A stretch of DNA of 32,081 nucleotides, taken from positions 1 through 32,081 of the forward strand of contig JACKNU010000015.1 of NCBI GenBank assembly GCA_024234675.1. The letters are read 5' to 3'. Made by a program: the position numbers and the translations under genes. The stretch comes from Pseudomonadales bacterium (GTDB taxonomy: Bacteria > Pseudomonadota > Gammaproteobacteria > Pseudomonadales > Halieaceae). The notes below the pieces were generated by a model that saw only the letters and a program-made list of their open reading frames with translations, did not search any database and was not told the DNA's origin. This document shows positions 1 through 6,249 of the stretch, piece by piece; the stretch's first letter is position 1, and the number at the start of each line of letters is the position of its first letter.

Positions 1-39
1 CTAGGAGATGTAGTCGAAGTTCGTGTACAAAAAAACAGG

Positions 40-321
40 TTAGTAGACTACTTCGAGTCGATCCGTAGAAAGTGCAACGAGACCCCAGCGTCGGAAGAAC
101 AGTGGGACTGGGATATTGGGTGCTTCGATGTGGACGATTTTGGAAGTGACAGCTACGCAGGAAAAGCTTTTCTTTAGTTTTGTTATGAACGTTCCGAGGA
201 TTTCCGCGAACTCTTGATGACCGCTTGTGCACCCTTGTGCCGCTTCCAGGCTAAGATATACGACAGCCAGATAGTCGGTTATCGATTCGTTGCGGTCTTT
301 TGAGGAACGGTCGAAGCTCAT
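40..321 (-). CDS. hypothetical protein, doubtful
   Basis: An open frame of 93 codons from ATG at 321 (a longer form starts at 357 but would overlap the divergent gene). I recognise no family and see no signal peptide or clear membrane helix. Codons near the N-terminus, from the DRNES to the LSLEAAQGC stretch, are encoded by a 69-nt sequence repeated in inverted orientation at 4918-4986. The frame may therefore be a genuine small gene containing a repeat, or an accidental frame over a repeat. Only about 20 nt separate its start from the divergent gene at 343, and I see no good ribosome binding site. Confidence 0.3.
   Translation of the reverse strand: MSFDRSSKDRNESITDYLAVVYLSLEAAQGCTSGHQEFAEILGTFITKLKKSFSCVAVTSKIVHIEAPNIPVPLFFRRWGLVALSTDRLEVVY
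46..60 (+). repeat. Head motif copy A, diverged
   Basis: GACTACTTCGAGTCG keeps the fixed 15-nt length and the GAGTCG end of the family but differs in the middle. A weak match. Confidence 0.35.
229..297 (-). repeat. Dispersed repeat, copy F-prime
   Basis: Inverted partner of 4918-4986, with a diverged head (GACCGCAACGAATCG on the minus strand). It lies inside the doubtful gene at 40-321. Confidence 0.7.
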
Positions 322-342
322 ACAATACACTTGAGAGCACGA

Positions 343-732
343 ATGAAATATGCACATGAATCATGGTCGGCGGAGCTACCCGATCATTGGCTAGTCGAAG
401 AGGCTGAAGAGTGCGTTACCCTCTACGACCCTGATGGGGTAGGAGCATTCCAGGTGAGTTCCTATCTCAAGGAAGATGGCGATGTAACAGTTGACGACTT
501 GCTCTCATTCGCGGAAGTAGATGCACCGGAGGAGACTGATATACCTTTTCTCAATGGCATATTTAAGAGGATTACTGACGGTCAATATGCCATTCATACT
601 TGGTGGCTAGCAGGAGCGAACCAACTGATCTACGCCACATACATCTGCGCCATTGAAAGTGAAAACGTTGAGTCTCCTGAACGGCACAACATCATTCGTT
701 CACTACAATCGCTTCACGTGCCGCGTCACTAG
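343..732 (+). CDS. hypothetical protein, PsbP/DUF1795-like appearance
   Basis: A soluble protein of about 129 residues with no signal peptide or membrane segment. It begins with an aromatic/acidic pattern (ESWSAELPDHWLVEEAEE) and ends with a WWLAGANQLIYATYIC stretch followed by a short helix (ERHNIIRSLQSL). This layout resembles small single-domain proteins of the PsbP/DcrB (DUF1795) type, but that is only an impression of the fold. ATG at 343 is preferred over an in-frame TTG at 331. A membrane-protein gene follows closely or overlaps. The function is unknown. Confidence 0.6.
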   Translation: MKYAHESWSAELPDHWLVEEAEECVTLYDPDGVGAFQVSSYLKEDGDVTVDDLLSFAEVDAPEETDIPFLNGIFKRITDGQYAIHTWWLAGANQLIYATYICAIESENVESPERHNIIRSLQSLHVPRH

Positions 733-742
733 CCGACCGTTC

Positions 743-1135
743 ATGGCACAAATGCGGCTAACAGGAATACCTGTCGACGACCTCAGGCGACAAAAAGGCC
801 GTATGATGAATATCTTACTTACAGGCGGGCCTTGGATGCCCCTGATTGCCTCTAATGAGATTCCAATATCCTGGTGTTTTATCGGAGTCACGTTTGTCAG
901 TTACTTTAATGATCGAACGAAGCTTTTCAGGCAATATTCAAAAGGCTTTCCTGGGTACTTTTGGGCCGTGTTCTCAGTTACTTTGGGTGCACAATTAGCG
1001 TCTAGCTTTCTCCTGGGGGAAGAAGGGCTGCTAGTTGAAGTTTTGGCTCTGTTTATTTTCTGTATCCCCTGGTCTGTTTACGCATTTCGCCTAGAGTTGG
1101 CTTTGTATAACGCATCGGAGGCAGTGCCAAATTGA
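743..1135 (+). CDS. hypothetical small membrane protein
   Basis: The frame is open from 653, but that start would overlap the preceding gene by 80 nt. In-frame ATG codons at 743 and 803 are more plausible. The one at 803 (MMNILLTG) has a weak purine-rich stretch about 8 nt upstream, so the start is unresolved. The product is hydrophobic, with three likely helices around ISWCFIGVTFVSYF, YFWAVFSVTLGAQLASSFLL and VEVLALFIFCIPWSVYAF, joined by a charged loop (NDRTKLFRQYSKG). No family is recognised. Close spacing to the preceding gene suggests co-transcription. Confidence 0.5.
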   Translation: MAQMRLTGIPVDDLRRQKGRMMNILLTGGPWMPLIASNEIPISWCFIGVTFVSYFNDRTKLFRQYSKGFPGYFWAVFSVTLGAQLASSFLLGEEGLLVEVLALFIFCIPWSVYAFRLELALYNASEAVPN

Positions 1136-1161
1136 TTGCACAATTAATAAGTCAGGGCGGC

Positions 1162-1210
1162 GAGCGGCATGACCGTCTGCTCTGCCTGAAGCGTGGCGAT
1201 CCTGCCGCTC
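1162..1210. other. Stem-loop between hypothetical genes
   Basis: GAGCGGCA (1162-1169) pairs exactly with TGCCGCTC (1203-1210) across a 33-nt loop. No T-run follows, so it is not a standard intrinsic terminator. It lies between the end of the membrane-protein gene and the small EF-Ts-like gene. The role is unknown. Confidence 0.35.
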
Positions 1211-1257
1211 CTGGCACAGCTCGGACTTACGTAGATCTGAGACGCAGTTAGCGAGTT

Positions 1258-1428
1258 ATGCAAGACATGGCAGAGATGATTAAGCTACTGCGAACCTTGT
1301 CGGGAGCCAGCCTGTTAGAATGCAAGAGAGCTTTGTTGGCTTCGAATGGAGATATGAAGCTAGCGCTTATCGAGCCACGGGGAAAAGGCAATGAACCTCC
1401 CGAACCTGAGCCCGAAGTGGTGGATTGA
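1258..1428 (+). CDS. Small EF-Ts N-terminal (UBA/TS-N)-like protein
   Basis: A 56-codon frame from ATG at 1258 to TGA at 1426-1428. A second in-frame ATG lies at 1267. Residues 8-40 or so read LLRTLSGASLLECKRALLASNGDM, which matches the TS-N/UBA domain at the start of elongation factor Ts (typically LRERTGAGMMDCKKALxEANGD). The EF-Ts core and dimerisation domains are absent, and the tail is acidic and proline-rich (NEPPEPEPEVVD). In EF-Ts this domain contacts EF-Tu, so a role in binding EF-Tu or another protein is possible but inferred. The start lacks a strong ribosome binding site. The repeat at 1437-1520 begins 8 nt after its stop. Confidence 0.55.
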   Translation: MQDMAEMIKLLRTLSGASLLECKRALLASNGDMKLALIEPRGKGNEPPEPEPEVVD

Positions 1429-1436
1429 AACTACCG

Positions 1437-1520
1437 CAATGGCCGCTAATGGCTCCTCTGTGCCGGTGAACTGTTCGATTTTCTGGTGTTCTGAGGGGCA
1501 GAAATCGACTCAAAGCAGAC
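1437..1520 (-). repeat. Dispersed repeat, copy B (inverted partner of 3106-3189)
   Basis: Read on the minus strand, this starts with GTCTGCTTTGAGTCG and continues for 69 nt. It aligns without gaps to plus-strand 3106-3189, with 63 of 84 positions identical by hand count. It sits between the EF-Ts-like gene and the start of the next gene. A longer upstream start for that gene would translate through the repeat. Confidence 0.75.
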
Positions 1521-1567
1521 ACTCGAAGCGACTCCATCTGCTCGGTGTATTGGAAAGTTACTCAACC

Positions 1568-2494
1568 TTGAAGAAAGTATTTACCTTAGTTTTTTGCCTC
1601 CAGATAGCTATCGGGATTCGCCCGCTATTTGGCAGTGATACGCGGGTCGAGGTTACGACGCTTTACTGTGACATGTTTGGTATAGCAGACTTCGACTGGA
1701 GTGATTCGGACTATCTGACATTTACTCCATATACACAGCGTCCACTAAAGTATGATTATTGGAGCCTCCTTTGGCATGGAGTCGTAGTTCCAATACCCGA
1801 CCTTAAATATACGCGCCTACTAATCGGCGGTAACGACGACAATGCACAATCAATAATACTTGGCAGCGAGAATGCAGACATAGTGGTCTTGCTCAGGTAT
1901 GACAGATATGACCCCGTGGCTTTTAATAAAGACTGGTATTTGAATGGCGAATTCCCACAGTTAGATGTTACTCACATGGGACTATTGGAACGTGCGTACA
2001 GCTTCACGCCTGAAGATATTGACTGTAGTTCGGAGGATCCGGCCAGCCAATTGGTAATCATCGCATCTCAAGTTGCTAAACATCTACTCGCTTTGAATGG
2101 AGAAAGCCGGGTCCACAAGTCTGTTGGGGACGCCAAGGGGATTCTGCTTCAGACCGACTTGGGTGATCTCACAGAGACCAGCTACACAGCCACAGAGCAT
2201 TCACATGGGAACAATATTGTAAGCATCACTTATCGGGCAAAGCACTCGTCCGGGTTAGCCGAATTTGGGTTGCTTGTCTCTCAAATTGCACTCAATTCAC
2301 AAGGCTCACCCGGCTGGCTCAAAGAATTTGATGGGTACCTTCGTCTCTGGGATATTGATGGACTAAAGTCGTTGGCGAAAAGGCAAGGCTGGAAGGTAAG
2401 CGATAATCGACCCGGTCTAACTGAAGAACAACTCGAGAAAGCCTTAGCCGATCCTAAAGTCCAAGAGTTAATCGACAAATATAGCGAAGAATGA
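1568..2494 (+). CDS. hypothetical secreted protein
   Basis: The frame is open from 1391, but residues before 1568 would be encoded by a dispersed repeat. I therefore choose TTG at 1568, preceded by GGAAAG about 10 nt upstream. This gives 308 residues beginning MKKVFTLVFCLQIAIGIRPLFGS, a credible Sec signal peptide. The mature part contains no motif I recognise. It is rich in Tyr and Asp (FDWSDSDYLTFTPYTQ) and ends in a charged helix (TEEQLEKALADPKVQELIDKYSEE). It is probably exported to the periplasm or envelope. Cysteines at CDMFG and DIDCSSED could pair. The function is unknown. Confidence 0.6.
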   Translation: MKKVFTLVFCLQIAIGIRPLFGSDTRVEVTTLYCDMFGIADFDWSDSDYLTFTPYTQRPLKYDYWSLLWHGVVVPIPDLKYTRLLIGGNDDNAQSIILGSENADIVVLLRYDRYDPVAFNKDWYLNGEFPQLDVTHMGLLERAYSFTPEDIDCSSEDPASQLVIIASQVAKHLLALNGESRVHKSVGDAKGILLQTDLGDLTETSYTATEHSHGNNIVSITYRAKHSSGLAEFGLLVSQIALNSQGSPGWLKEFDGYLRLWDIDGLKSLAKRQGWKVSDNRPGLTEEQLEKALADPKVQELIDKYSEE

Positions 2495-2535
2495 AGATTC
2501 GAAGCACAAAGTATATATGGCATTAACTTCCGCTT

Positions 2536-2632
2536 CTGGCACACAACGACCGGTCGCGATGAGATGTTTTGATTTTATAAACCGGCAGCTATGTGCCAGG
2601 AGGGGACATTACATGAATACACTATTCTGATT
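2536..2632. other. Inverted repeat plus orphan ribosome binding site and 5-codon frame
   Basis: CTGGCACA (2536-2543) pairs exactly with TGTGCCAG (2592-2599), and a 10-nt palindrome CGACCGGTCG (2547-2556) lies in the loop. The right arm runs into AGGAGGGG (2598-2605), followed 7 nt later by ATG (2613) and a frame that stops after five codons, right where a convergent gene ends. This looks like the surviving start of a gene cut off at a junction. That reading is inference. Confidence 0.4.
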
Positions 2633-3068
2633 CACAGTTAAATTTTGGAGGCGCCAGCCTTCCATCTTGGCACTGAACTGTACAATGCCCTTGATCGGTT
2701 AATTTCTTTAACAATTTATGTCCCTGGTCCAAGAGCCGATTTGCTTCGGCATATCTGCCAGGAGATTCATCGGCATAATAATTGGGCCGGATTTCGGGCA
2801 ATGAGAGAGTAAGTTGTGTGCACGCCCACCACAAGAGTCCATCGGTTTGCCCAGAATCTAGATTTTCAGCTATTAGTAAAGATTCCCGGACTTCCATCTC
2901 GGCACGGTCTGCGTCAATGATGGGGTCAACATCCACATAGCCTAGTCCATATTGAGCCTGCTCTTCCCACACGTCCACGACATACCTGGACACAATCAAA
3001 TATGTGACCACCGCGGTGAGGCAACTTGTTAAGACCGCAACAGCAACGACTTGGGAAATGGGCTTCAT
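2622..3068 (-). CDS. hypothetical membrane-anchored protein
   Basis: A 148-residue protein from ATG at 3068, with GGAAG about 12 nt upstream. Residues 5-28 or so (QVVAVAVLTSCLTAVVTYLIV) form a single N-terminal helix, either a signal anchor or, because of the cysteine, a lipoprotein-like leader. The rest is soluble and acidic. A helical stretch (YAEANRLLDQGHKLLKKLTDQGHC) and several cysteines lie near the C-terminus (CTVQCQDGR, KFNCESE). No family is recognised. The upstream gap carries repeat copy C, and the gene beyond it is divergent. Confidence 0.6.
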   Translation of the reverse strand: MKPISQVVAVAVLTSCLTAVVTYLIVSRYVVDVWEEQAQYGLGYVDVDPIIDADRAEMEVRESLLIAENLDSGQTDGLLWWACTQLTLSLPEIRPNYYADESPGRYAEANRLLDQGHKLLKKLTDQGHCTVQCQDGRLAPPKFNCESE

Positions 3069-3105
3069 ACTAATTTATACTTCCACGCATCCATCTAGAG
3101 CGAAG

Positions 3106-3189
3106 GTCCCTTGTGAGTCGTTTTCTGTCCCACAGAATATCAGAAAACCATTCAGTTGACCGGCCCACAGGTGCCATGAACGGTTATTG
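3106..3189 (+). repeat. Dispersed repeat, copy C
   Basis: The head is GTCCCTTGTGAGTCG, and 69 further nt align ungapped with minus-strand 1437-1520. It lies between the divergent genes starting at 3068 and 3275. A longer upstream start (3113) for the second gene would be encoded by this repeat. Confidence 0.75.
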
Positions 3190-3274
3190 GCTCGAGCAAT
3201 TCGACGAGCTGAGCGTGACGCTACCTTGTACAATATCCTTGATTGAAAAGTCTATAGAGGTAGTTCGCGACAAT

Positions 3275-3748
3275 ATGAAGATATTTCGGTTGATAATTGC
3301 TGTTATTGTAGGCGTGCCTTTATTATTCATTGCGTGGGTAATCTACATTTCGCACAATTTGAGTAGTCAAGCCTGTGAGAATGTTCGCGAAATTTCTCGG
3401 AGCGAAAAATATCGCGATTATTTGTCAAACTGGGTTCTAGAGTCGTTTGGACCAGCTGATTCTGCGAACGAAATACCTGAACCGTTAGTTCCAAAAAGCC
3501 TCGATTGGAGTCGATTTAATATTGATCCAAGTTTTGCCAGTCTCAAAGTAGAGTTAACTACGATCAATTTAGACAATGCCACAGAAAAAGCGTATTTGGC
3601 GTATTTTCGAGACGGCCGAGCCGAGGTTATGTTGTTGGTTCCCGATCAGCCCGTGTCAAATAAAATGGTTTTGCATCAAGCCGTTCCGCAGGTGTATAAG
3701 GAAATATCGACTGGAGTGTGGATTTTCTGCGAGGAAAGAAAACATTGA
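3275..3748 (+). CDS. hypothetical membrane-anchored protein
   Basis: The frame is open from 3113, but the first 54 codons overlap repeat C and its flank. The internal ATG at 3275 begins MKIFRLIIAVIVGVPLLFIAW, a typical N-terminal membrane anchor. AGAGG lies about 14 nt upstream, rather far. The product has 157 residues, with an extracytoplasmic domain after the helix containing an EISRSEKYRDYLSNWV helix and a KSLDWSRFNIDPSF segment. It ends with GVWIFCEERKH. I recognise no family. One cysteine near the start of the soluble part (SSQACENV) and one near the end could form a disulfide. Confidence 0.6.
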   Translation: MKIFRLIIAVIVGVPLLFIAWVIYISHNLSSQACENVREISRSEKYRDYLSNWVLESFGPADSANEIPEPLVPKSLDWSRFNIDPSFASLKVELTTINLDNATEKAYLAYFRDGRAEVMLLVPDQPVSNKMVLHQAVPQVYKEISTGVWIFCEERKH

Positions 3749-3923
3749 TTCATTAGATTTACGTCCGTCCAAATTAAACAGAAAAAAGAGAAGCTCACAG
3801 CTGTTTTAATCCGCAATGGGCCGCATCTTCCAGTTATAGAAATTCCGCGTTGAGCGCGAGCATAACAGTTATTTTTTTGGAAAAAGCCTATTTTTTAACC
3901 GGCATCAGGCGCTTCATTTGAGT

Positions 3924-3938
3924 GTCCCTTGTGAGTCG
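3924..3938 (+). repeat. Head motif copy D
   Basis: GTCCCTTGTGAGTCG, identical over 15 nt to the head of copy C, followed by an unrelated tail. It lies in the gap 3749-4011, which otherwise holds no gene I can support. A T-run at 3871-3878 follows a weak hairpin (CGCGTTGAGCGCG), too far away to call a terminator. Confidence 0.6.
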
Positions 3939-4011
3939 GCAGCGGCCGTATGGTGGTGAGTATATCGCAGCATGAGCGCGGCGGTAACGTGCCAGAACCG
4001 GACGCCCATAC

Positions 4012-4380
4012 CTAGCCACATTTCCCTTCTGTCCAGTTATATAAGCCGCCTGCTTTGTAGCATTGGTAGGTATCAACGGCCCCGGTCAACCCCAAATATA
4101 AGGCGTAAAGAACAAGCAAAACTACAGGTGCGAGCAGTATAGACTGATACCAACGCAAAGGCTCTGCCCTCCCCAAACTTGGCGGGGACTTCTCCAGCTT
4201 GCGTAGTAGTGGGGGAATAGCGATTACAGCGACGCCGCACAGAATCGCCGTGCACGCTATGATAGTAGAACCTGCCAGCCAGATTAGCGGCGCGAAAAAA
4301 AAGCAAATTCCCGCAGCCTTTAACTCTTCTTGTACTTTTTCTCTCAGCAAGTTAGGCGACCCCATTCTGTTGGGTATCAA
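4012..4380 (-). CDS. hypothetical membrane protein
   Basis: A 122-residue protein if it starts at TTG 4380. An ATG at 4365 (MGSPNLLREK) is the alternative, and neither has a strong ribosome binding site. It has a charged N-terminus (LLREKVQEELKAAG) and two or three helices: ICFFFAPLIWLAGSTIIA with CTAILCGVAVIAIPPLL, then SILLAPVVLLVLYALYLGL after a basic loop. The short C-terminal tail carries a CYKAGGLYNWTEGKCG cysteine pair, probably outside the membrane. No family is recognised. Repeat head E lies directly upstream. Confidence 0.55.
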   Translation of the reverse strand: MIPNRMGSPNLLREKVQEELKAAGICFFFAPLIWLAGSTIIACTAILCGVAVIAIPPLLRKLEKSPPSLGRAEPLRWYQSILLAPVVLLVLYALYLGLTGAVDTYQCYKAGGLYNWTEGKCG

Positions 4381-4381
4381 T

Positions 4382-4396
4382 GTCAGCTTTGAGTCG
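4382..4396 (+). repeat. Head motif copy E
   Basis: GTCAGCTTTGAGTCG fills most of the 36-nt gap between the gene start at 4380 and the end of the next gene at 4417. Confidence 0.6.
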
Positions 4397-4416
4397 AAGG
4401 CGCCGTTCCTTCATCG

Positions 4417-4884
4417 CTATCTCGGAAGTGACAGCATGAAATTCAATTTAGGATACCTGTCGCCCGAACTGATAGCACAATATATATCTAACACAAGTTC
4501 GCCCGACTTGTACTTGTACTTCTTCTCGCCAACCTCTCTAAGATCAGGTAGTTTCTTACGTGATACGCTAACTACTAAAGCCTCCGCCTGTTCACACGAA
4601 TCCCAGTCTGGATAAACCCTCGAGGCGGAAGAGGAAAATACCGTCTCGTCTTCAGTCCAGTAGGCCACTATGAACTCATTGAACATCGGCAGGCCTGCAC
4701 TAGCATTCATTGGCACCCCAAAGGTGTGCAGAGCAATCGGCACACCATAGTCGTTTTTCCATTTGGTGACCGGTTGAATGGGATAGGTTTTGCCATATTC
4801 GAGTTCAAACGGATTGGGCTGCGCCATCAAGGGCAGTGACGATGCCAGCAAAAAAGCCAAGACAAAATTAGGTGTGCGAGACAT
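4417..4884 (-). CDS. hypothetical secreted protein
   Basis: 155 residues from ATG at 4884, with AAGAAG about 6 nt upstream. The N-terminus MSRTPNFVLAFLLASSLPLMAQ is a clear Sec signal peptide, probably cleaved after MAQ. The mature protein contains an FELEYGKTYPIQPVTKW stretch and two cysteines (DSCEQAE, DIYCAISS) suited to a disulfide. It ends in LNFMLSLPR. It is likely periplasmic, with unknown function. It reads in the same direction as its neighbours at 4012-4380 and 5121-5897. Confidence 0.65.
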   Translation of the reverse strand: MSRTPNFVLAFLLASSLPLMAQPNPFELEYGKTYPIQPVTKWKNDYGVPIALHTFGVPMNASAGLPMFNEFIVAYWTEDETVFSSSASRVYPDWDSCEQAEALVVSVSRKKLPDLREVGEKKYKYKSGELVLDIYCAISSGDRYPKLNFMLSLPR

Positions 4885-4917
4885 GCAATCTTCTTTGATA
4901 GCTGGTGATTAAAAAGG

Positions 4918-4986
4918 GTCCGCTTTGAGTCGATAATTGACTGTTCTGCTGGAGTACATCTTAGCCTGGAAGCGGCACAAGGGTGC
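4918..4986 (+). repeat. Dispersed repeat, copy F (inverted partner of 229-297)
   Basis: The head is GTCCGCTTTGAGTCG. The 69 nt align ungapped with the minus strand of 229-297, with 55 of 69 identical, including 29 consecutive identical bases (4958-4986 against 229-257). The reading frame shared with the gene at 40-321 stays open for 24 codons, then hits a stop. No gene is supported in 4885-5120. A GTTAGGC at 5093-5099 is noted separately. Confidence 0.75.
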
Positions 4987-5120
4987 CAATAGCCGTCGTT
5001 CAGCAAGGCCAGCGTTCCAGTGGCTTTGAGGCTGTGCCTGCTTTTGCGGTAGCAAAGGTTGGCAGCGCTGCAAGCTTCACCTGCGACGTGTTGTTAGGCG
5101 CCGCGCACCCAGGCCCGGAA

Positions 5121-5897
5121 TCATGAATCGTCGCGCTCTAGCAATCGCACCATTTCCTCGGCCACCAACGCGGCTGATGGCAAGAACATGGTTGAAACAA
5201 TGCGTTGATCGACAACGACGGCATGCTTGTCCGCCAAAGTCTCCTTGTTTTGGACCATTGCCCCATTCTTGCGGAGTTGATCCTCGACAAGAAACGGCAA
5301 CAAGCTTCCTTGCCCGGCCCATGACTTGGAGCGCTCGGTCGAGTTGGGGAACCCGGCCACACGCTTGTCTTTCACCAGATAGCTACCGCTTTTGAGTTTT
5401 GCGTTGGCAAAGCCGCCTGGACCATGCCCGCAGCCGCCCACGACGCCGCCGTTTTCATATATAGCACCAATGAGGTTCATCAGTTCCTCATTGGCTGCGA
5501 CGTCGAACAATGTACCGTAGCCACCGCCCACGTACACGGCTTGATACTGGGCGGCATCGACTTGACCGGGTTTGAGCGTGTCTCCGGCCTTGCCTGAAAA
5601 GTTCTCGTACTTGATGGCATAGCTACTAATGCCCAGGGGGTCCATCATGAACTCAACCGGGCCTCCTTGAGGCGAGACGAAATCCACCTCGTAACCGTGC
5701 ATTACGAAGATATGGAAAGGCGGTGCATATTCCCAGAGGTTGTTGCGCGCATCGTGCTGCTCGGGGTCGCCCATATCGAGCACATTTGAAGCAACAAAGA
5801 GAATCTTGTTGTTCGCTGCGGCGTATGTCGCAGCCGGCGCGATTGCTGATGCCACTAACCAGCAAACAAGCGCCAAAGCACACGATTTCTTTATCAA
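5121..5897 (-). CDS. DJ-1/PfpI family protein, exported (type 1 glutamine amidotransferase-like)
   Basis: A 258-residue protein from TTG at 5897, chosen because GAAGG lies 8 nt upstream and a signal peptide follows directly (MIKKSCALALVCWLVASA, cleaved near ATYA). The frame extends to 5978, but those codons run through repeat head G. The core is the DJ-1/PfpI fold: KILFVASNV as the first strand, YEVDFVSPQGG, YQAVYVGGGYG and the nucleophile elbow GGVVGGCGHGPGG with Cys156 followed by His158. This is the type seen in Hsp31-like and other chaperone/glyoxalase or amidase members. The signal peptide points to a periplasmic protein, unlike most of the family. The exact reaction cannot be assigned. 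Confidence 0.8.
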   Translation of the reverse strand: MIKKSCALALVCWLVASAIAPAATYAAANNKILFVASNVLDMGDPEQHDARNNLWEYAPPFHIFVMHGYEVDFVSPQGGPVEFMMDPLGISSYAIKYENFSGKAGDTLKPGQVDAAQYQAVYVGGGYGTLFDVAANEELMNLIGAIYENGGVVGGCGHGPGGFANAKLKSGSYLVKDKRVAGFPNSTERSKSWAGQGSLLPFLVEDQLRKNGAMVQNKETLADKHAVVVDQRIVSTMFLPSAALVAEEMVRLLERDDS

Positions 5898-5908
5898 GAG
5901 TATCACCT

Positions 5909-6100
5909 TCAATGGAATCCTTTTTCTGGTGCCCGACAGCCAATGGGTGTCCCGCTTGAGTCGAAAGCAGTGCAGCACCTTCGGCTTTCTTGGTAGCCAG
6001 CTGCCGCATCGCGATCCGAGTTATCTTCGCCTATATTTGCCCACAACTCTACAGCGGCCTGGCACGAAGCCATCATCGCTAAAACAGAAATCCACATCAC
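5909..6100 (-). CDS. Possible small exported peptide, doubtful
   Basis: A 63-codon frame starting MMWISVLAMMASCQA, which could be a short lipoprotein or signal leader. GCGAGAG lies just upstream of the ATG. The 3' end runs through repeat head G and stops upstream of the DJ-1 start. I see no family. It is the only candidate gene in the 342-nt stretch 5898-6239. Confidence 0.2.
   Translation of the reverse strand: MMWISVLAMMASCQAAVELWANIGEDNSDRDAAAGYQESRRCCTAFDSSGTPIGCRAPEKGFH
5949..5963 (+). repeat. Head motif copy G
   Basis: GTCCCGCTTGAGTCG, just upstream of the DJ-1-like gene. It is the last copy before the sequence becomes GC-rich. Confidence 0.5.
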
Positions 6101-6233
6101 TCTCGCCGCAACAACCCCTCAACCGCCATCCCGTCATCCGTTTTCCCGCCCTGCCAGCGCGGCACCAGCGTCCGCTGCGCAGGGTGGCGCTGATCTTCTT
6201 TGGCTGGCGTGTCGCCACGCGGCAGGGCCAGTG

Positions 6234-6249
6234 AGCGGCCTAGGCCGCT
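6234..6249. other. Perfect 16-nt palindrome over a stop codon
   Basis: AGCGGCCTAGGCCGCT, centred on the stop codon of the RES gene. No T-run follows on either strand. It may end the transcript as a hairpin or be a chance restriction-type palindrome. Confidence 0.4.

Noticed and set aside
1391..1567. Upstream extension of the gene at 1568-2494
   Set aside because: Its codons run through the dispersed repeat at 1437-1520, there is no ribosome binding site, and a signal peptide begins at 1568.
3861..3880. Intrinsic terminator before the T-run at 3871-3878
   Set aside because: The nearest hairpin (CGCGTTGAGCGCG) is short and more than 10 nt from the T-run, so the structure is not convincing.
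4973..5099. GTTAGGC at 5093-5099 as the end of an integron attC site
   Set aside because: No RYYYAAC partner and no paired imperfect stem of suitable size is visible within about 140 nt upstream. A second GTTAGGC at 4351 lies near the start of a gene and also has no partner. There is no integrase gene in the window.
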